7,419 nt of DNA from DASTDH01 sp035601575 (GCA_035601575.1 DATNNZ010000228.1:1-7419), one strand, 5' to 3'; positions 1 to 5,625 are shown, numbered from the stretch's first letter. Notes: a model not told the origin generated them from the letters alone. A program made the numbers and translations.

Positions 1-137
1 AATTCATTCATGCTCTGCCCCATGCTCCGCGCCAAGTCGGGTAACTTTTTCGCCCCGAAGAGGATAAGGACAATAGAGAGGATAATCAATAGATCCGGGC
101 CAGCTAGATTCCCAAGCCCCAATGCGAGAGTATTCAT
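1..137 (-). CDS. tatA: Sec-independent translocase subunit TatA/TatE (5' part only, runs off the left edge)
   Basis: Translation from the ATG at 137-135 gives about 45 residues before the window ends. It shows the TatA/E plan: a short N-terminus, one hydrophobic helix (about residues 14-28, GPDLLIILSIVLILFG), the Phe-Gly hinge, and the start of an amphipathic helix (AKKLPDLARSMGQSMNEF). TatA oligomers form the pore through which folded, twin-arginine-tagged proteins cross the inner membrane. The gene is too short here to tell TatA from TatE, or to exclude TatB, although the short N-terminus and the LFGAKKLP hinge favour TatA. It has its own ECF-like promoter (172-147), whose predicted start site is almost at the ATG, so the mRNA may be nearly leaderless; no good Shine-Dalgarno is visible. 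It shares that promoter type with a Tat substrate encoded at 4449-5606. Confidence 0.9.
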   Translation of the reverse strand, partial: MNTLALGLGNLAGPDLLIILSIVLILFGAKKLPDLARSMGQSMNE

Positions 138-146
138 ACTCAGTTA

Positions 147-172
147 AACCGTGTGGCTCCGTAATTTATTCC
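147..172 (-). promoter_or_regulatory. ECF-type promoter of tatA
   Basis: Read on the minus strand, GGAATAA (172-166) is followed by 16 bases and then GTTTAAC from 149. The sequence and spacing match five other copies in the window. The GT lies about 10 bases before the tatA ATG at 137. This is the only copy with GTT rather than GTA at the -10 position. Confidence 0.7.
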
Positions 173-446
173 ACCGATTGTTTATGAAAGGTTAGTGGCT
201 TGTCATGGCCTAGAAAGCGAATGCTCGCTCGGTTCGGTTACCCGTCACCGCTTGCTTGTTGGGTCAACGACCGGGAGGGTGAACGGTCACGATGGTTAGC
301 ATCTCTGCTGCTAGTCGCTTAAGTACGCCAAATACTTGGGCGTCGATATTCAGGACGACCTCGAACAAATTTGTTTGCCTCCGCTGCGGGCAAAGGCGAT
401 TTCGATACACCTGTGTGGTCAGGCGACGCTCCTTTTTTCACCTTCT
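173..446. other. Intergenic stretch between tatA and the sigma operon, no gene recognised
   Basis: I see no convincing coding region here on either strand; a plus-strand open frame crossing 336-677 is antisense to the end of the anti-sigma gene and resembles nothing known. The stretch holds a small inverted repeat (GACCG at 269-273 with CGGTC at 284-288) and a better hairpin at 325-343. Neither is followed by a clear T run, so the end of the sigma operon is not marked by an obvious intrinsic terminator. Confidence 0.5.
325..343. other. Short hairpin with a one-base bulge
   Basis: ACGCCAA (325-331) pairs with TTGGGCGT (336-343) around the loop ATAC, leaving one bulged G. It lies downstream of the leftward sigma/anti-sigma operon and upstream of tatA. 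It lacks the T tract of an intrinsic terminator on either strand, so it might only protect an mRNA 3' end, or be meaningless. Confidence 0.35.
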
Positions 447-539
447 TTAGTTGAGATCCGGTCCTATTTCTCTGGCGCGATCTCTTTCCTTAATTGCAGC
501 CTCATCCAAACAAGCCACAGGACAACCGACTTCCAACAT
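447..539 (-). CDS. Possible 30-residue small protein at the end of the sigma/anti-sigma operon
   Basis: The ATG at 539-537 begins 9 bases after the anti-sigma stop codon (551-549) and has a good Shine-Dalgarno, GAGGA, about 6 bases upstream, overlapping that stop. The frame runs 30 codons to TAA (449-447). The peptide begins MLEVGCPVACLDEAA; it has two Cys in a CPVAC pattern, is otherwise charged, and has no membrane segment or signal. I do not recognise it. The position and ribosome binding site are the only support; it could equally be a chance frame behind the operon. Confidence 0.3.
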   Translation of the reverse strand: MLEVGCPVACLDEAAIKERDRAREIGPDLN

Positions 540-548
540 GCCCGATCC

Positions 549-1316
549 TCAAGAGTGTTCTTCCTGCTGAATTTTAGCGAACTCGAGAAGTGCTCCGGGC
601 GCAGCATCGGATACGGCCCAACAATCGAGACCGTTCGCGTTCCAATAGACAAGATTGTAGCCCTGATAATCGAATGATTTTTGCTCCGGGGCTGCCTCAG
701 GAGTCCGCTCGGGGCAGATGAACAGGCTCACGTACTGGTTCTTAAACCGATAAACCAGAACGGCGACGTTTTTGCCTCTCACATAATCGAGACGGCCACC
801 GACCAACTTAAAACCTTGATCGGCGAAGTCACGCACGGGTGGCGAGAAATCGACTTTGCCGGCAAACCAAGGTTTTACCGTATGCTGGTCACTTGATTCG
901 ACATCTATAAGATGCGTACCGATAAGCGACCGAATGTGATCGGATGCGACTTCTGCTACCAATGATGGTGTCTCGCCAGGAAGCAACCGCCCAATGTTCG
1001 CGTATACGAACGCTCCGAATACCGCAGCTGCAGCAACCGCGGCCGGAATCCAAGCGGTTATCGGAAACGAAAGGATCTTTCTGGTCGGGCGATTCGAGAG
1101 TGCCAGTTTCTTGCGAATTTGGTCGGCTAAACCGTTGGGGGCTGCGTAGCGCAAATCCGGATCATCAAGTCGACTCCGGAGCGCTACTCTCAGCTCATAT
1201 TGGGAGCGGCAGTTGGCGCAAGTGCGAAGCTGCTCTTCGATCGCAACGGTTTTCGCCAGATCAAGCTCATTGTCGAAGTAGGCGTCGAGCAAGGTCAGTA
1301 TTTCTTCGCAATTCAT
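549..1316 (-). CDS. Membrane anti-sigma factor with a zinc-finger (ZAS-like) N-terminus
   Basis: This 255-residue protein should bind and hold the ECF sigma factor encoded immediately upstream. Residues 1-45 resemble a ZAS domain: MNCEEIL with Cys3, then CANC with Cys33 and Cys36. The His normally four residues before the first Cys of that pair is Gln29, so the usual Hx3Cx2C motif is Qx3Cx2C. One transmembrane helix lies at about 87-106. Residues 107-255 form a probable periplasmic sensor domain, with HTVKPWFAGKVDFSPPVRDF at about 145-164 and a GGRLDY motif, both familiar from membrane anti-sigma proteins of this type (COG5662-like, from memory). The ATG overlaps the sigma stop codon (ATGA), implying translational coupling and matched production of the pair. 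Confidence 0.9.
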   Translation of the reverse strand: MNCEEILTLLDAYFDNELDLAKTVAIEEQLRTCANCRSQYELRVALRSRLDDPDLRYAAPNGLADQIRKKLALSNRPTRKILSFPITAWIPAAVAAAAVFGAFVYANIGRLLPGETPSLVAEVASDHIRSLIGTHLIDVESSDQHTVKPWFAGKVDFSPPVRDFADQGFKLVGGRLDYVRGKNVAVLVYRFKNQYVSLFICPERTPEAAPEQKSFDYQGYNLVYWNANGLDCWAVSDAAPGALLEFAKIQQEEHS

Positions 1317-1840
1317 TCGTTCTCTCTTTCCTCTCGCAGCAGACCGGCGAGTTGTTGCCTCGCCCGAGAAAGGCGAGACATCACCGTACCGACCGGCACG
1401 CCCACTATGTCGGAGATCTCATTGTAGGAAAATCCATCAAATTCTCGGAGAATAATTACGGTTTTGAATTCCACAGGTAGAGCCTCAAGCGCCTCTCGGA
1501 TTCGCAATTTGGTTGAATTCTGGATCGCCAATACATTTGGGCTGGGCTTCGAATCAGGAACTTCGGCAGCCGTCTCTTCATCGAGCGAGACCATGTTGCG
1601 CTGCGAGTCCCTGGCCCGCAAAGCATCATAACAAACATTACGGACAATCCGAAGCAGCCATGCACGGCCGGAGTCGCCGTGAAAAGACTCAAAATAGCGA
1701 AAGGCCTTCAAGTAAGCGTCTTGAACGGCATCGCGGGCATCGGGTTCGTTTTTCATCATCCAGCGGGCCAGGTTGTATGCTTCCGACATGAGAGGCAGCA
1801 TTTGATTTTCAAAGCGTATGCGGCGGCTTTGATCATTCAT
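1313..1840 (-). CDS. ECF-family RNA polymerase sigma factor (sigma-70 family, group 4)
   Basis: With the start at 1840 this is a 175-residue ECF sigma factor. Region 2 covers about residues 14-75 (NLARWMMKNEPDARDAVQDA for core binding, then the AWLLRIVRNVCYD segment for -10 recognition). Region 4 covers about 112-168, with LPVEFKTVIILREFDGFSY and the helix-turn-helix VPVGTVMSRLSRAR that reads the -35. The frame stays open upstream to an ATG at 1978 and a TTG at 1987, but the predicted start site of its own promoter is about 1979, the extra 46-49 residues look like nothing in the family, and the ATG at 1840 has AGGACGG just upstream. The gene overlaps the anti-sigma gene by 4 bp. Its promoter matches five others nearby, so it probably activates itself and them. 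Confidence 0.92.
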   Translation of the reverse strand: MNDQSRRIRFENQMLPLMSEAYNLARWMMKNEPDARDAVQDAYLKAFRYFESFHGDSGRAWLLRIVRNVCYDALRARDSQRNMVSLDEETAAEVPDSKPSPNVLAIQNSTKLRIREALEALPVEFKTVIILREFDGFSYNEISDIVGVPVGTVMSRLSRARQQLAGLLREERENE

Positions 1841-1987
1841 CCCGTCCTGATCGGCATCCACGGCGATGATGATTTTATCACCCGTCGTCTCATTCTCCAC
1901 GACCGCGCATTCGCGACTGGTCTTTTCGCTGTCGACCGCATAGCCGCACGATGTCGTATAATCGGAAAGCAAGGCCATCACTAGCAA

Positions 1988-2013
1988 TACCTGCTTTCAA
2001 GAAATCTTATTCC
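1988..2013 (-). promoter_or_regulatory. ECF-type autoregulatory promoter of the sigma/anti-sigma operon
   Basis: On the minus strand, GGAATAA (2013-2007) is followed by 16 bases and GTA (1990-1988). Transcription would begin near 1979, leaving a leader of about 140 bases before the preferred sigma start at 1840. Most ECF operons are autoregulated in this way. Confidence 0.75.
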
Positions 2014-2102
2014 TGGAAACCACAAATTAGCGCACCGAATCGCGGGAAAATATCCAGCGGTCGACTGGTAGTACTTCTCAGCGGCGCGTTTTTGTATTGA
2101 TT

Positions 2103-2129
2103 CGGCGGAGTGGGATAGTCACTTCGCCG
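2103..2129. other. Ten-base-pair hairpin in the divergent control region
   Basis: CGGCGGAGTG (2103-2112) pairs with CACTTCGCCG (2120-2129) around a 7-base loop, with one G-T pair. The last base of the right arm is the first G of the GGGAATAA -35 element of lipoprotein 1. There is no T tract on either strand, so it is not a typical intrinsic terminator. It may be a palindromic protein-binding site or stop transcription reading in from outside. Confidence 0.5.
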
Positions 2130-2161
2130 GGAATAAATACGAACGAACAATAGTAGTTAAC
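2129..2161 (+). promoter_or_regulatory. ECF-type promoter of lipoprotein 1
   Basis: GGGAATAA (2129-2136), 16 bases, then GTAGTTAAC (2153-2161). The second lipoprotein gene has the same two blocks at the same spacing while the 16 bases between them have diverged, which is what selection on a promoter produces. The leader to the ATG at 2182 would be about 20 bases. Confidence 0.75.
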
Positions 2162-2181
2162 AGTAAGATTATCACGATAGA

Positions 2182-2379
2182 ATGAATCGACATATAATGA
2201 AAGCGGCAGCAGCACTTGGGGTGACTGTTGCGCTGGCAACAGGATGCTCTTCAAAGGGCACTGGCATTAACGCGACACTGGCAAGTCCAGATCTAACTAC
2301 CACGCAGAATTCGGATCCTCAGGGCGGGGGATACCAAACACCGCGGTGTCCCGAATTTGACGATGTCTTTGGCAGTTGA
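2182..2379 (+). CDS. Small lipoprotein 1 (65 residues; about 44 mature)
   Basis: The product has a lipoprotein signal peptide: Arg3, a hydrophobic stretch (about 7-19) and the lipobox LATGC with Cys22. With Ser at +2, the E. coli Lol rule would send it to the outer membrane. The mature part is short, rich in Gly, Ser, Pro and Asp, and has no domain I recognise. Its paralogue at 3684-3974 shares about 31 of 49 aligned positions from LATGC onward, including CSS, GTG, NSDPQ, GG and a PRxPxF...GS tail. Met1 or Met6 could be the start; neither has a good Shine-Dalgarno. It is the first gene right of the sigma operon, divergent from it, with an ECF-like promoter. The function is unknown; secreted peptide, envelope sensor or structural lipoprotein are all open. 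Confidence 0.75.
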   Translation: MNRHIMKAAAALGVTVALATGCSSKGTGINATLASPDLTTTQNSDPQGGGYQTPRCPEFDDVFGS

Positions 2380-2439
2380 GTGAATCCCGAAGCTTGCGAA
2401 CAAAAGAGTGGTGATCGTCAACAATGGAACCTTTATATA

Positions 2440-2694
2440 ATGAACTCACTTGCTTTGTTCATGGTAGACTTACAGATGGCGCAGGGAAGACTCCTCCGAG
2501 CTTTCGACGTGTTAGATGAGATGTCCACAGCCCAAACTCCCAAAATTAAAAAAGGCCAACGCGCGGGAAGCGGGTGTGGCGTGCAGCGAAAGCTCTTTGG
2601 ACGTTCGTGGATCAACGGCTTTGATTTCAGAAAAGCGATGGAGATTGGAATCCACAGAGCGGCACGCCTAAGCAGTCGGGCAGCGTTACGATGA
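2440..2694 (+). CDS. Small companion ORF 1 (84 residues), unknown function
   Basis: The ATG lies about 60 bases after lipoprotein 1. The N-terminus, MNSLALFMVDLQMAQGRLL, matches the frame at 4023, MQSLPIFIVELQTAKRELL, in the same place behind lipoprotein 2. Over the first 21 codons I count differences of about 9, 4 and 10 at codon positions 1, 2 and 3, a coding-like pattern. The shared part ends near residue 27; the remainder is basic, resembles nothing I know and may be scar sequence read by chance. No good ribosome binding site is visible. The original gene may have been longer and been cut when the downstream region was rearranged. Confidence 0.4.
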   Translation: MNSLALFMVDLQMAQGRLLRAFDVLDEMSTAQTPKIKKGQRAGSGCGVQRKLFGRSWINGFDFRKAMEIGIHRAARLSSRAALR

Positions 2695-2989
2695 ATCCAG
2701 TAGGGGCTCTTAAAATGAACATCATCATCTGCTTTCGCCATTTGAGGTGCATCTGCCGCAAGTCGAGGAGGGGAATGGACTACTCTTGGCATGTGCAACA
2801 TCTGCTTCGCGAATTCGGCTGTGGCCGGTTTGCAGTCACTACGAAAGCTTCTCAGCTTTAGAAATTGTAGATAGCCGGCTTAGCCTTGTCGGCGAAGTCA
2901 GTTGGTGGCTTCCAGCCGATCGACCTGCGGCGCTGAGTGGGCTGGAGTTCCGCCTGGAACGGGATGATGCGTGGCGAGTGCGTGCATGA
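2695..2989. other. Scarred region without a recognisable intact gene
   Basis: Several short open frames occur on both strands (for example plus 2691-2861 and 2747-2989), none with a convincing family or ribosome binding site. The right half may hold the end of a transposase on the minus strand. The patatin-like sequence begins abruptly at about 2990, just after an in-frame TGA (2987-2989), so a recombination join lies near there. Confidence 0.5.
2858..2989 (-). mobile_element. Possible remnant of a transposase C-terminus
   Basis: The minus-strand frame ending at 2858 contains TQRRRSIGWKPPTDFADKAK about ten residues before its stop. This resembles the C-terminal RPHSxLGWxxPxEFA pattern of DDE transposases of the IS3 and IS481 kind, with the HS replaced. 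Further upstream the same frame is antisense to the patatin remnant, so only about 40 residues could belong to the element. No inverted repeats or target duplication were found. Chance resemblance is quite possible. Confidence 0.22.
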
Positions 2990-3615
2990 GGCGAGAATGG
3001 CTTCATGAATGTCCATTTGGCTGATGGCGGTTATTACGATAACGCCGGCGTTGCCGCTCTCGTCCAGTGGCTGCACAACGGTCTCAGCGATTTAGCTGAT
3101 CGCAACCCGACGAGGCTACCTAAGCAAATTCTCGTTATTCGAATTAACGCATTCCCGGCCGCCGAACAAGGATATGTAAAAGAACATCGAGGCACCTTTT
3201 TTCAATTCTGGGCACCGCTTCTTACGATGAATACGTTCCGGGGAGCCGCGCACGCATGTTCCGCTGATCGCGAGTTGCAACTACTACGCGAGCGGTGGAG
3301 CGGCGAGGTGCTGGCTGGGCAGAAGGGCCAGCATCGAGACGGGGTGAGAATAGAGACCGTTGATTTCACTTTCTCTCCAAGCGCGACATCAAGAAGCAAC
3401 GCCCGCCCCTATCATGGCACTTGCGAACGCAAGAACAGGCCGAAATCGAAAATGCTTGGAATGGCATTCGCACCGGCGAGCAAGTTCAGAAAGTGTCAGA
3501 GTATCTCGCCCTATTTCCTTTCTGCCTCCAGCGGACAACACGTACGACGTTGCGTAATGGACACTTCAACCTGACCACGCTCGTGCAGCGCTCGACAGAC
3601 TCTCGCAAAAGCTAA
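2990..3615 (+). pseudogene. Patatin-like phospholipase, 5'-truncated and frameshifted
   Basis: From about 2990 the frame gives VHLADGGYYDNAGV, the hallmark of bacterial patatin-like lipases, in which the Asp of DGG is half of the catalytic Ser-Asp dyad. The family pattern continues with QILVIRINAFP, then a GAAHACSADRELQLLRERW segment and VRIETVDFTF. The match then moves to another frame (from about 3370, RDIKKQRPPLSWHLRTQEQA, through NAWNGI to TAA at 3613-3615), equivalent to losing one base between about 3363 and 3385. The N-terminal half, with the glycine-rich oxyanion loop and the GxSxG serine, is absent; an in-frame stop lies at 2987-2989. It cannot make an active enzyme. It sits between two duplicated lipoprotein units and may once have belonged to that unit. 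Confidence 0.8.
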
Positions 3616-3636
3616 CGATGCTTGTGGTGGCAGCCA

Positions 3637-3669
3637 GGGAATAAGGACGGGTGAAAAAGGGTAGTTAAC
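3637..3669 (+). promoter_or_regulatory. ECF-type promoter of lipoprotein 2
   Basis: GGGAATAA (3637-3644), 16 bases, then GTAGTTAAC (3661-3669), identical in both blocks and in spacing to the copy before lipoprotein 1. The predicted start is about 3672, which leaves the GGAG ribosome binding site (3673-3676) at the very beginning of the message. Confidence 0.75.
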
Positions 3670-3683
3670 TATGGAGTTATTCA

Positions 3684-3974
3684 ATGCAATCGAATCAACA
3701 CATAGAAAAAATGGCCCTTCCCTGGAGCAATGCGAGAATGCTTAATGACCGTTGTTCTGGCTTCTTCTTCAACGATACGGGACGCGCGGCACTGCTGGCG
3801 GTAATCTTCGGTGTAGTGGTCATGCTTGCGACAGGTTGTTCCTCAACGGGCACAGGATTTAGTACAGGACTGGTAAGTCCAGTTCTAGCAACCCAGGGCA
3901 ATTCGGATCCGCAGGACGGCGGTTGGTACCAACCACCGCGAAGTCCCGGCTTTAACGATTTAACTGGGAGTTAA
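3684..3974 (+). CDS. Small lipoprotein 2 (96 residues; about 45 mature)
   Basis: This is the paralogue of lipoprotein 1. The signal region is unusually long: about 34 polar residues, then a hydrophobic core (about 35-49) and the lipobox LATGC with Cys52. The mature part contains CSSTGTG, NSDPQDGG and WYQPPRSPGFNDLTGS. Met1 has a good Shine-Dalgarno, GGAG seven bases upstream. Met10 and Met19 are alternatives; starting at Met19 would give a more ordinary signal peptide. It has a near-perfect copy of the lipoprotein 1 promoter and is followed by a companion ORF and a terminator-like hairpin. The function is unknown. Conservation of the mature part against a freely changing signal peptide suggests that the exported 45 residues are what matters. 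Confidence 0.75.
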   Translation: MQSNQHIEKMALPWSNARMLNDRCSGFFFNDTGRAALLAVIFGVVVMLATGCSSTGTGFSTGLVSPVLATQGNSDPQDGGWYQPPRSPGFNDLTGS

Positions 3975-4022
3975 GGAAGTAATAACAGGTTGGCGATAGC
4001 AAGTCGATGGGGCACCGGTATT

Positions 4023-4145
4023 ATGCAGTCACTTCCTATATTCATCGTTGAGTTGCAGACGGCGAAGAGAGAGTTGCTTAAAACTTCGAATTGCCAGATG
4101 ATTCCAGACCTCACCAGAACGCCACGCAGAGGCGCAGGGTTGTGA
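4023..4145 (+). pseudogene. Companion ORF 2, frameshifted copy (40 residues as it stands)
   Basis: The ATG lies 48 bases after lipoprotein 2 and the first 20 residues match the frame at 2440. At about 4085-4087 this copy lacks one T: copy 1 reads GCTTTCGA where this one reads ACTTCGA. Restoring it changes the continuation from SNCQMIP to FELPDD, which then matches FDVLDE of copy 1. As it stands the frame ends at TGA (4143-4145). It is therefore probably a broken gene, unless the short product is used. The next 300 bases to 4448 hold no other gene, only a terminator, a second hairpin and a promoter. Confidence 0.5.
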
Positions 4146-4214
4146 AGAACGGACGATCTTTAACCCTAAACCTGGAAGCGATATCAGATTTGGCGTAGTG
4201 CTGCATGGGTAATA

Positions 4215-4253
4215 CCAAAGCCAGGCCCGTTTGGCGGCGGGCCTGGCTCTTGG
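4215..4253 (+). terminator. Strong terminator-like hairpin after the lipoprotein 2 unit
   Basis: CCAAAGCCAGGCCCG (4215-4229) pairs with CGGGCCTGGCTCTTGG (4238-4253) around the loop TTTGGCGG, a stem of 15 pairs with one bulge; the inner 11 pairs are perfect and GC-rich. The bases after it (CTTGTATTTG) are T-rich but interrupted. It separates the lipoprotein unit from the ferritin-like operon, so a rightward terminator is the natural reading. Confidence 0.7.
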
Positions 4254-4305
4254 CTTGTATTTGAAGTAGTGCCGCTTCGTTTGGCAGGACAAAACTCCAC
4301 CGGCT

Positions 4306-4327
4306 AATTTCGCCGTGCCGGCGAATT
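4306..4327. other. Small hairpin just upstream of the ferritin-like gene promoter
   Basis: AATTTCGCCG (4306-4315) pairs with CGGCGAATT (4319-4327) around a TGC loop, with one bulged T. It ends 9 bases before the GGGAATAA element at 4337, a position comparable to the 2103-2129 hairpin in front of lipoprotein 1. There is no T tract. Confidence 0.35.
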
Positions 4328-4336
4328 CGGGAAACC

Positions 4337-4363
4337 GGGAATAAAGCGCTTCTTTTCGCAGTA
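4337..4363 (+). promoter_or_regulatory. ECF-type promoter of the ferritin-like/TPR operon
   Basis: GGGAATAA (4337-4344), 16 bases (4345-4360), then GTA (4361-4363). Apart from the two blocks it does not resemble the lipoprotein copies, so it is independent support for the element. The leader to the ATG at 4449 would be about 75 bases. Confidence 0.75.
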
Positions 4364-4448
4364 AGTCATAGTTAGGGCGACACCGACCGCTCGAGCGCAT
4401 TTAACGCGCTCAAACCAGGTCACCGTCCGAAAAAATGCAATCCAACCT

Positions 4449-5606
4449 ATGAACGAAAAAAACCTACCTCGCATGCAGTCCTCTGAGAAACGCTCCGCTT
4501 CAGCCGAAACCCAACCGGTTCATCCGAATCCGTCTCGCGTCAGGCGACGCTCATTTCTGCAGCGCCTCGGAATGGCCGGCGCGACGTTGCTGCCAGCCAG
4601 TGCACTTTTGGCGACCAAAGGCAAAGCGCAAGCCGACGAGCGCAAAGGCAAACTCTCAAAAGGAGACGTCGCGATTCTTAGGCTCCTGGCTGCAGCCGAA
4701 ATTATTGAGACTGATCTGTGGCAGCAATATAACGAACTTGGAGGAATCGGTGCGACCGGTTCGACAAGTCAACCCTACATCACTGACCTTCAAGTCCTTG
4801 ATGGCGACATGCCCCAGTATATCGCTGACAATACCGATGATGAGATGAGCCATGTAGCTTTCCTAAACGCGTTCTTAGCGTCTAAGGGCGAACAACCGGT
4901 CAACTTCGATGCGTTTCGCAATATCCCACCGAGTAAAGTGACGGCTGTGCCGCAGACCGGACGCCTCACAAACCTGAAACAGCTCAGTGTGGACACCAGT
5001 TGGTGGGTTCGGTATCGCAGCACGACTAATCCCGATCTAGGCGCGGTCTTCACTAAACAGGCAGTGCAGGGTTTGAATGTTGGGCAACATCCGGCAATTC
5101 CGGTTACCAATGCCGATCTCACCTCCGGTAACCACCTCCTAGCGATCGCCTTCACGGCGGGATTTCACTTTGGGTTTATTGAGCAAGCCGGTACCAGCCT
5201 CTACGCGACTCTCAGTCAGAAGGTAACCAGCGCCGAGGTATTGAAAATCACCCTTAGTATTGGGGGATCCGAGGTTATGCATTTTCAGGTTTGGCACGAT
5301 AAGGCAGGCAATGCGACTCCGTTGACTGACGATGGGATAACGTTTGTGGATCTCACTAAAAACCAACCGGAGACGTTGCAGGCCAACCTGATCATGCCCG
5401 AGCCATGCGACTTCATCAGCACGGCCCTACCACAATGTGCGATCATTCGCCCTACCTCTCCCGGACAGCTAGATGCAAGAGGCGCAATAAATGGCTTCAT
5501 TGCCGACGGGCTTTTTATCGGACAACAACGATCAAAAGAGTTTCTTGATCTGATAATTGATATGGCAGAACAAGCCGATGCGGCCCGACGCGAGTTGGAG
5601 GAGTAA
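4449..5606 (+). CDS. Tat-exported ferritin-like domain protein (Ferritin_2 type), probable diiron site
   Basis: This 385-residue protein has a twin-arginine signal: a polar N-region, RRRSFLQRLGMAGA (from Arg32), a hydrophobic stretch and an AQA cleavage site (60-62). Residues about 70-290 form a ferritin-like four-helix domain with the full diiron ligand pattern: Glu84 or Glu87 in AAAEIIETDLWQQY, ExxH at Glu132/His135 (DDEMSHVAF), Glu245 in FGFIEQAGTSLY, and ExxH at Glu275/His278 (GSEVMHFQVW). Two helices about 110 residues apart carry the ExxH pairs, with a long insert between. Residues 300-385 are a tail of unknown role. Folded export by Tat fits a protein loaded with metal in the cytoplasm. 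The role (iron storage, peroxide removal or another diiron oxidation) cannot be read from sequence. It is first in an operon with the TPR gene, under an ECF-like promoter. Confidence 0.88.
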   Translation: MNEKNLPRMQSSEKRSASAETQPVHPNPSRVRRRSFLQRLGMAGATLLPASALLATKGKAQADERKGKLSKGDVAILRLLAAAEIIETDLWQQYNELGGIGATGSTSQPYITDLQVLDGDMPQYIADNTDDEMSHVAFLNAFLASKGEQPVNFDAFRNIPPSKVTAVPQTGRLTNLKQLSVDTSWWVRYRSTTNPDLGAVFTKQAVQGLNVGQHPAIPVTNADLTSGNHLLAIAFTAGFHFGFIEQAGTSLYATLSQKVTSAEVLKITLSIGGSEVMHFQVWHDKAGNATPLTDDGITFVDLTKNQPETLQANLIMPEPCDFISTALPQCAIIRPTSPGQLDARGAINGFIADGLFIGQQRSKEFLDLIIDMAEQADAARRELEE

Positions 5607-5625
5607 GAAGTAAAATTAGCACATG

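Larger units (their letters stand above)
2129..2525 (+). repeat. Copy 1 of a duplicated unit (promoter, lipoprotein, companion ORF)
   Basis: This stretch aligns in order with 3637-4110: the promoter blocks, the lipoprotein gene from its lipobox onward, a spacer of about 50-60 bases, and the first 20-25 codons of the companion ORF. Similarity is patchy and fades at about 2525. It is an old direct duplication, not a recent one. Confidence 0.7.
3637..4110 (+). repeat. Copy 2 of a duplicated unit (promoter, lipoprotein, companion ORF)
   Basis: This is the partner of 2129-2525, in the same order and orientation. It differs by a longer lipoprotein N-terminus and a one-base loss in the companion ORF. 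About 1.1 kb, including the patatin remnant, separates the two copies. Confidence 0.7.

Noticed and set aside
336..677. Plus-strand open frame of 113 codons near the end of the anti-sigma gene
   Set aside because: Its second half is antisense to the clear anti-sigma gene, and the product resembles no family and has no ribosome binding site.
944..1480. Plus-strand open frame of 178 codons
   Set aside because: It lies entirely antisense to the anti-sigma and sigma genes; the protein is Arg/Ser-rich as expected of a shadow frame.
1841..1987. Longer sigma factor starting at TTG 1987 or ATG 1978
   Set aside because: The predicted promoter start leaves no room for a leader, the extension has no family resemblance, and the ATG at 1840 has a good ribosome binding site; kept only as a finding.
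2103..2129. Hairpin considered as an intrinsic terminator
   Set aside because: There is no T tract after the stem on either strand, and it lies between two divergent promoters, so only the hairpin is reported.
2423..2518. Alternative reading frame starting at ATG 2423 in the companion ORF
   Set aside because: In the second copy the same frame stops after 14 codons, and the substitutions between copies fit the 2440 frame (fewest changes at second positions).
4029..4400. Minus-strand open frame of 123 codons
   Set aside because: It runs through the terminator-like hairpin, the small hairpin and the ferritin promoter and is antisense to the companion ORF; no domain is recognisable.
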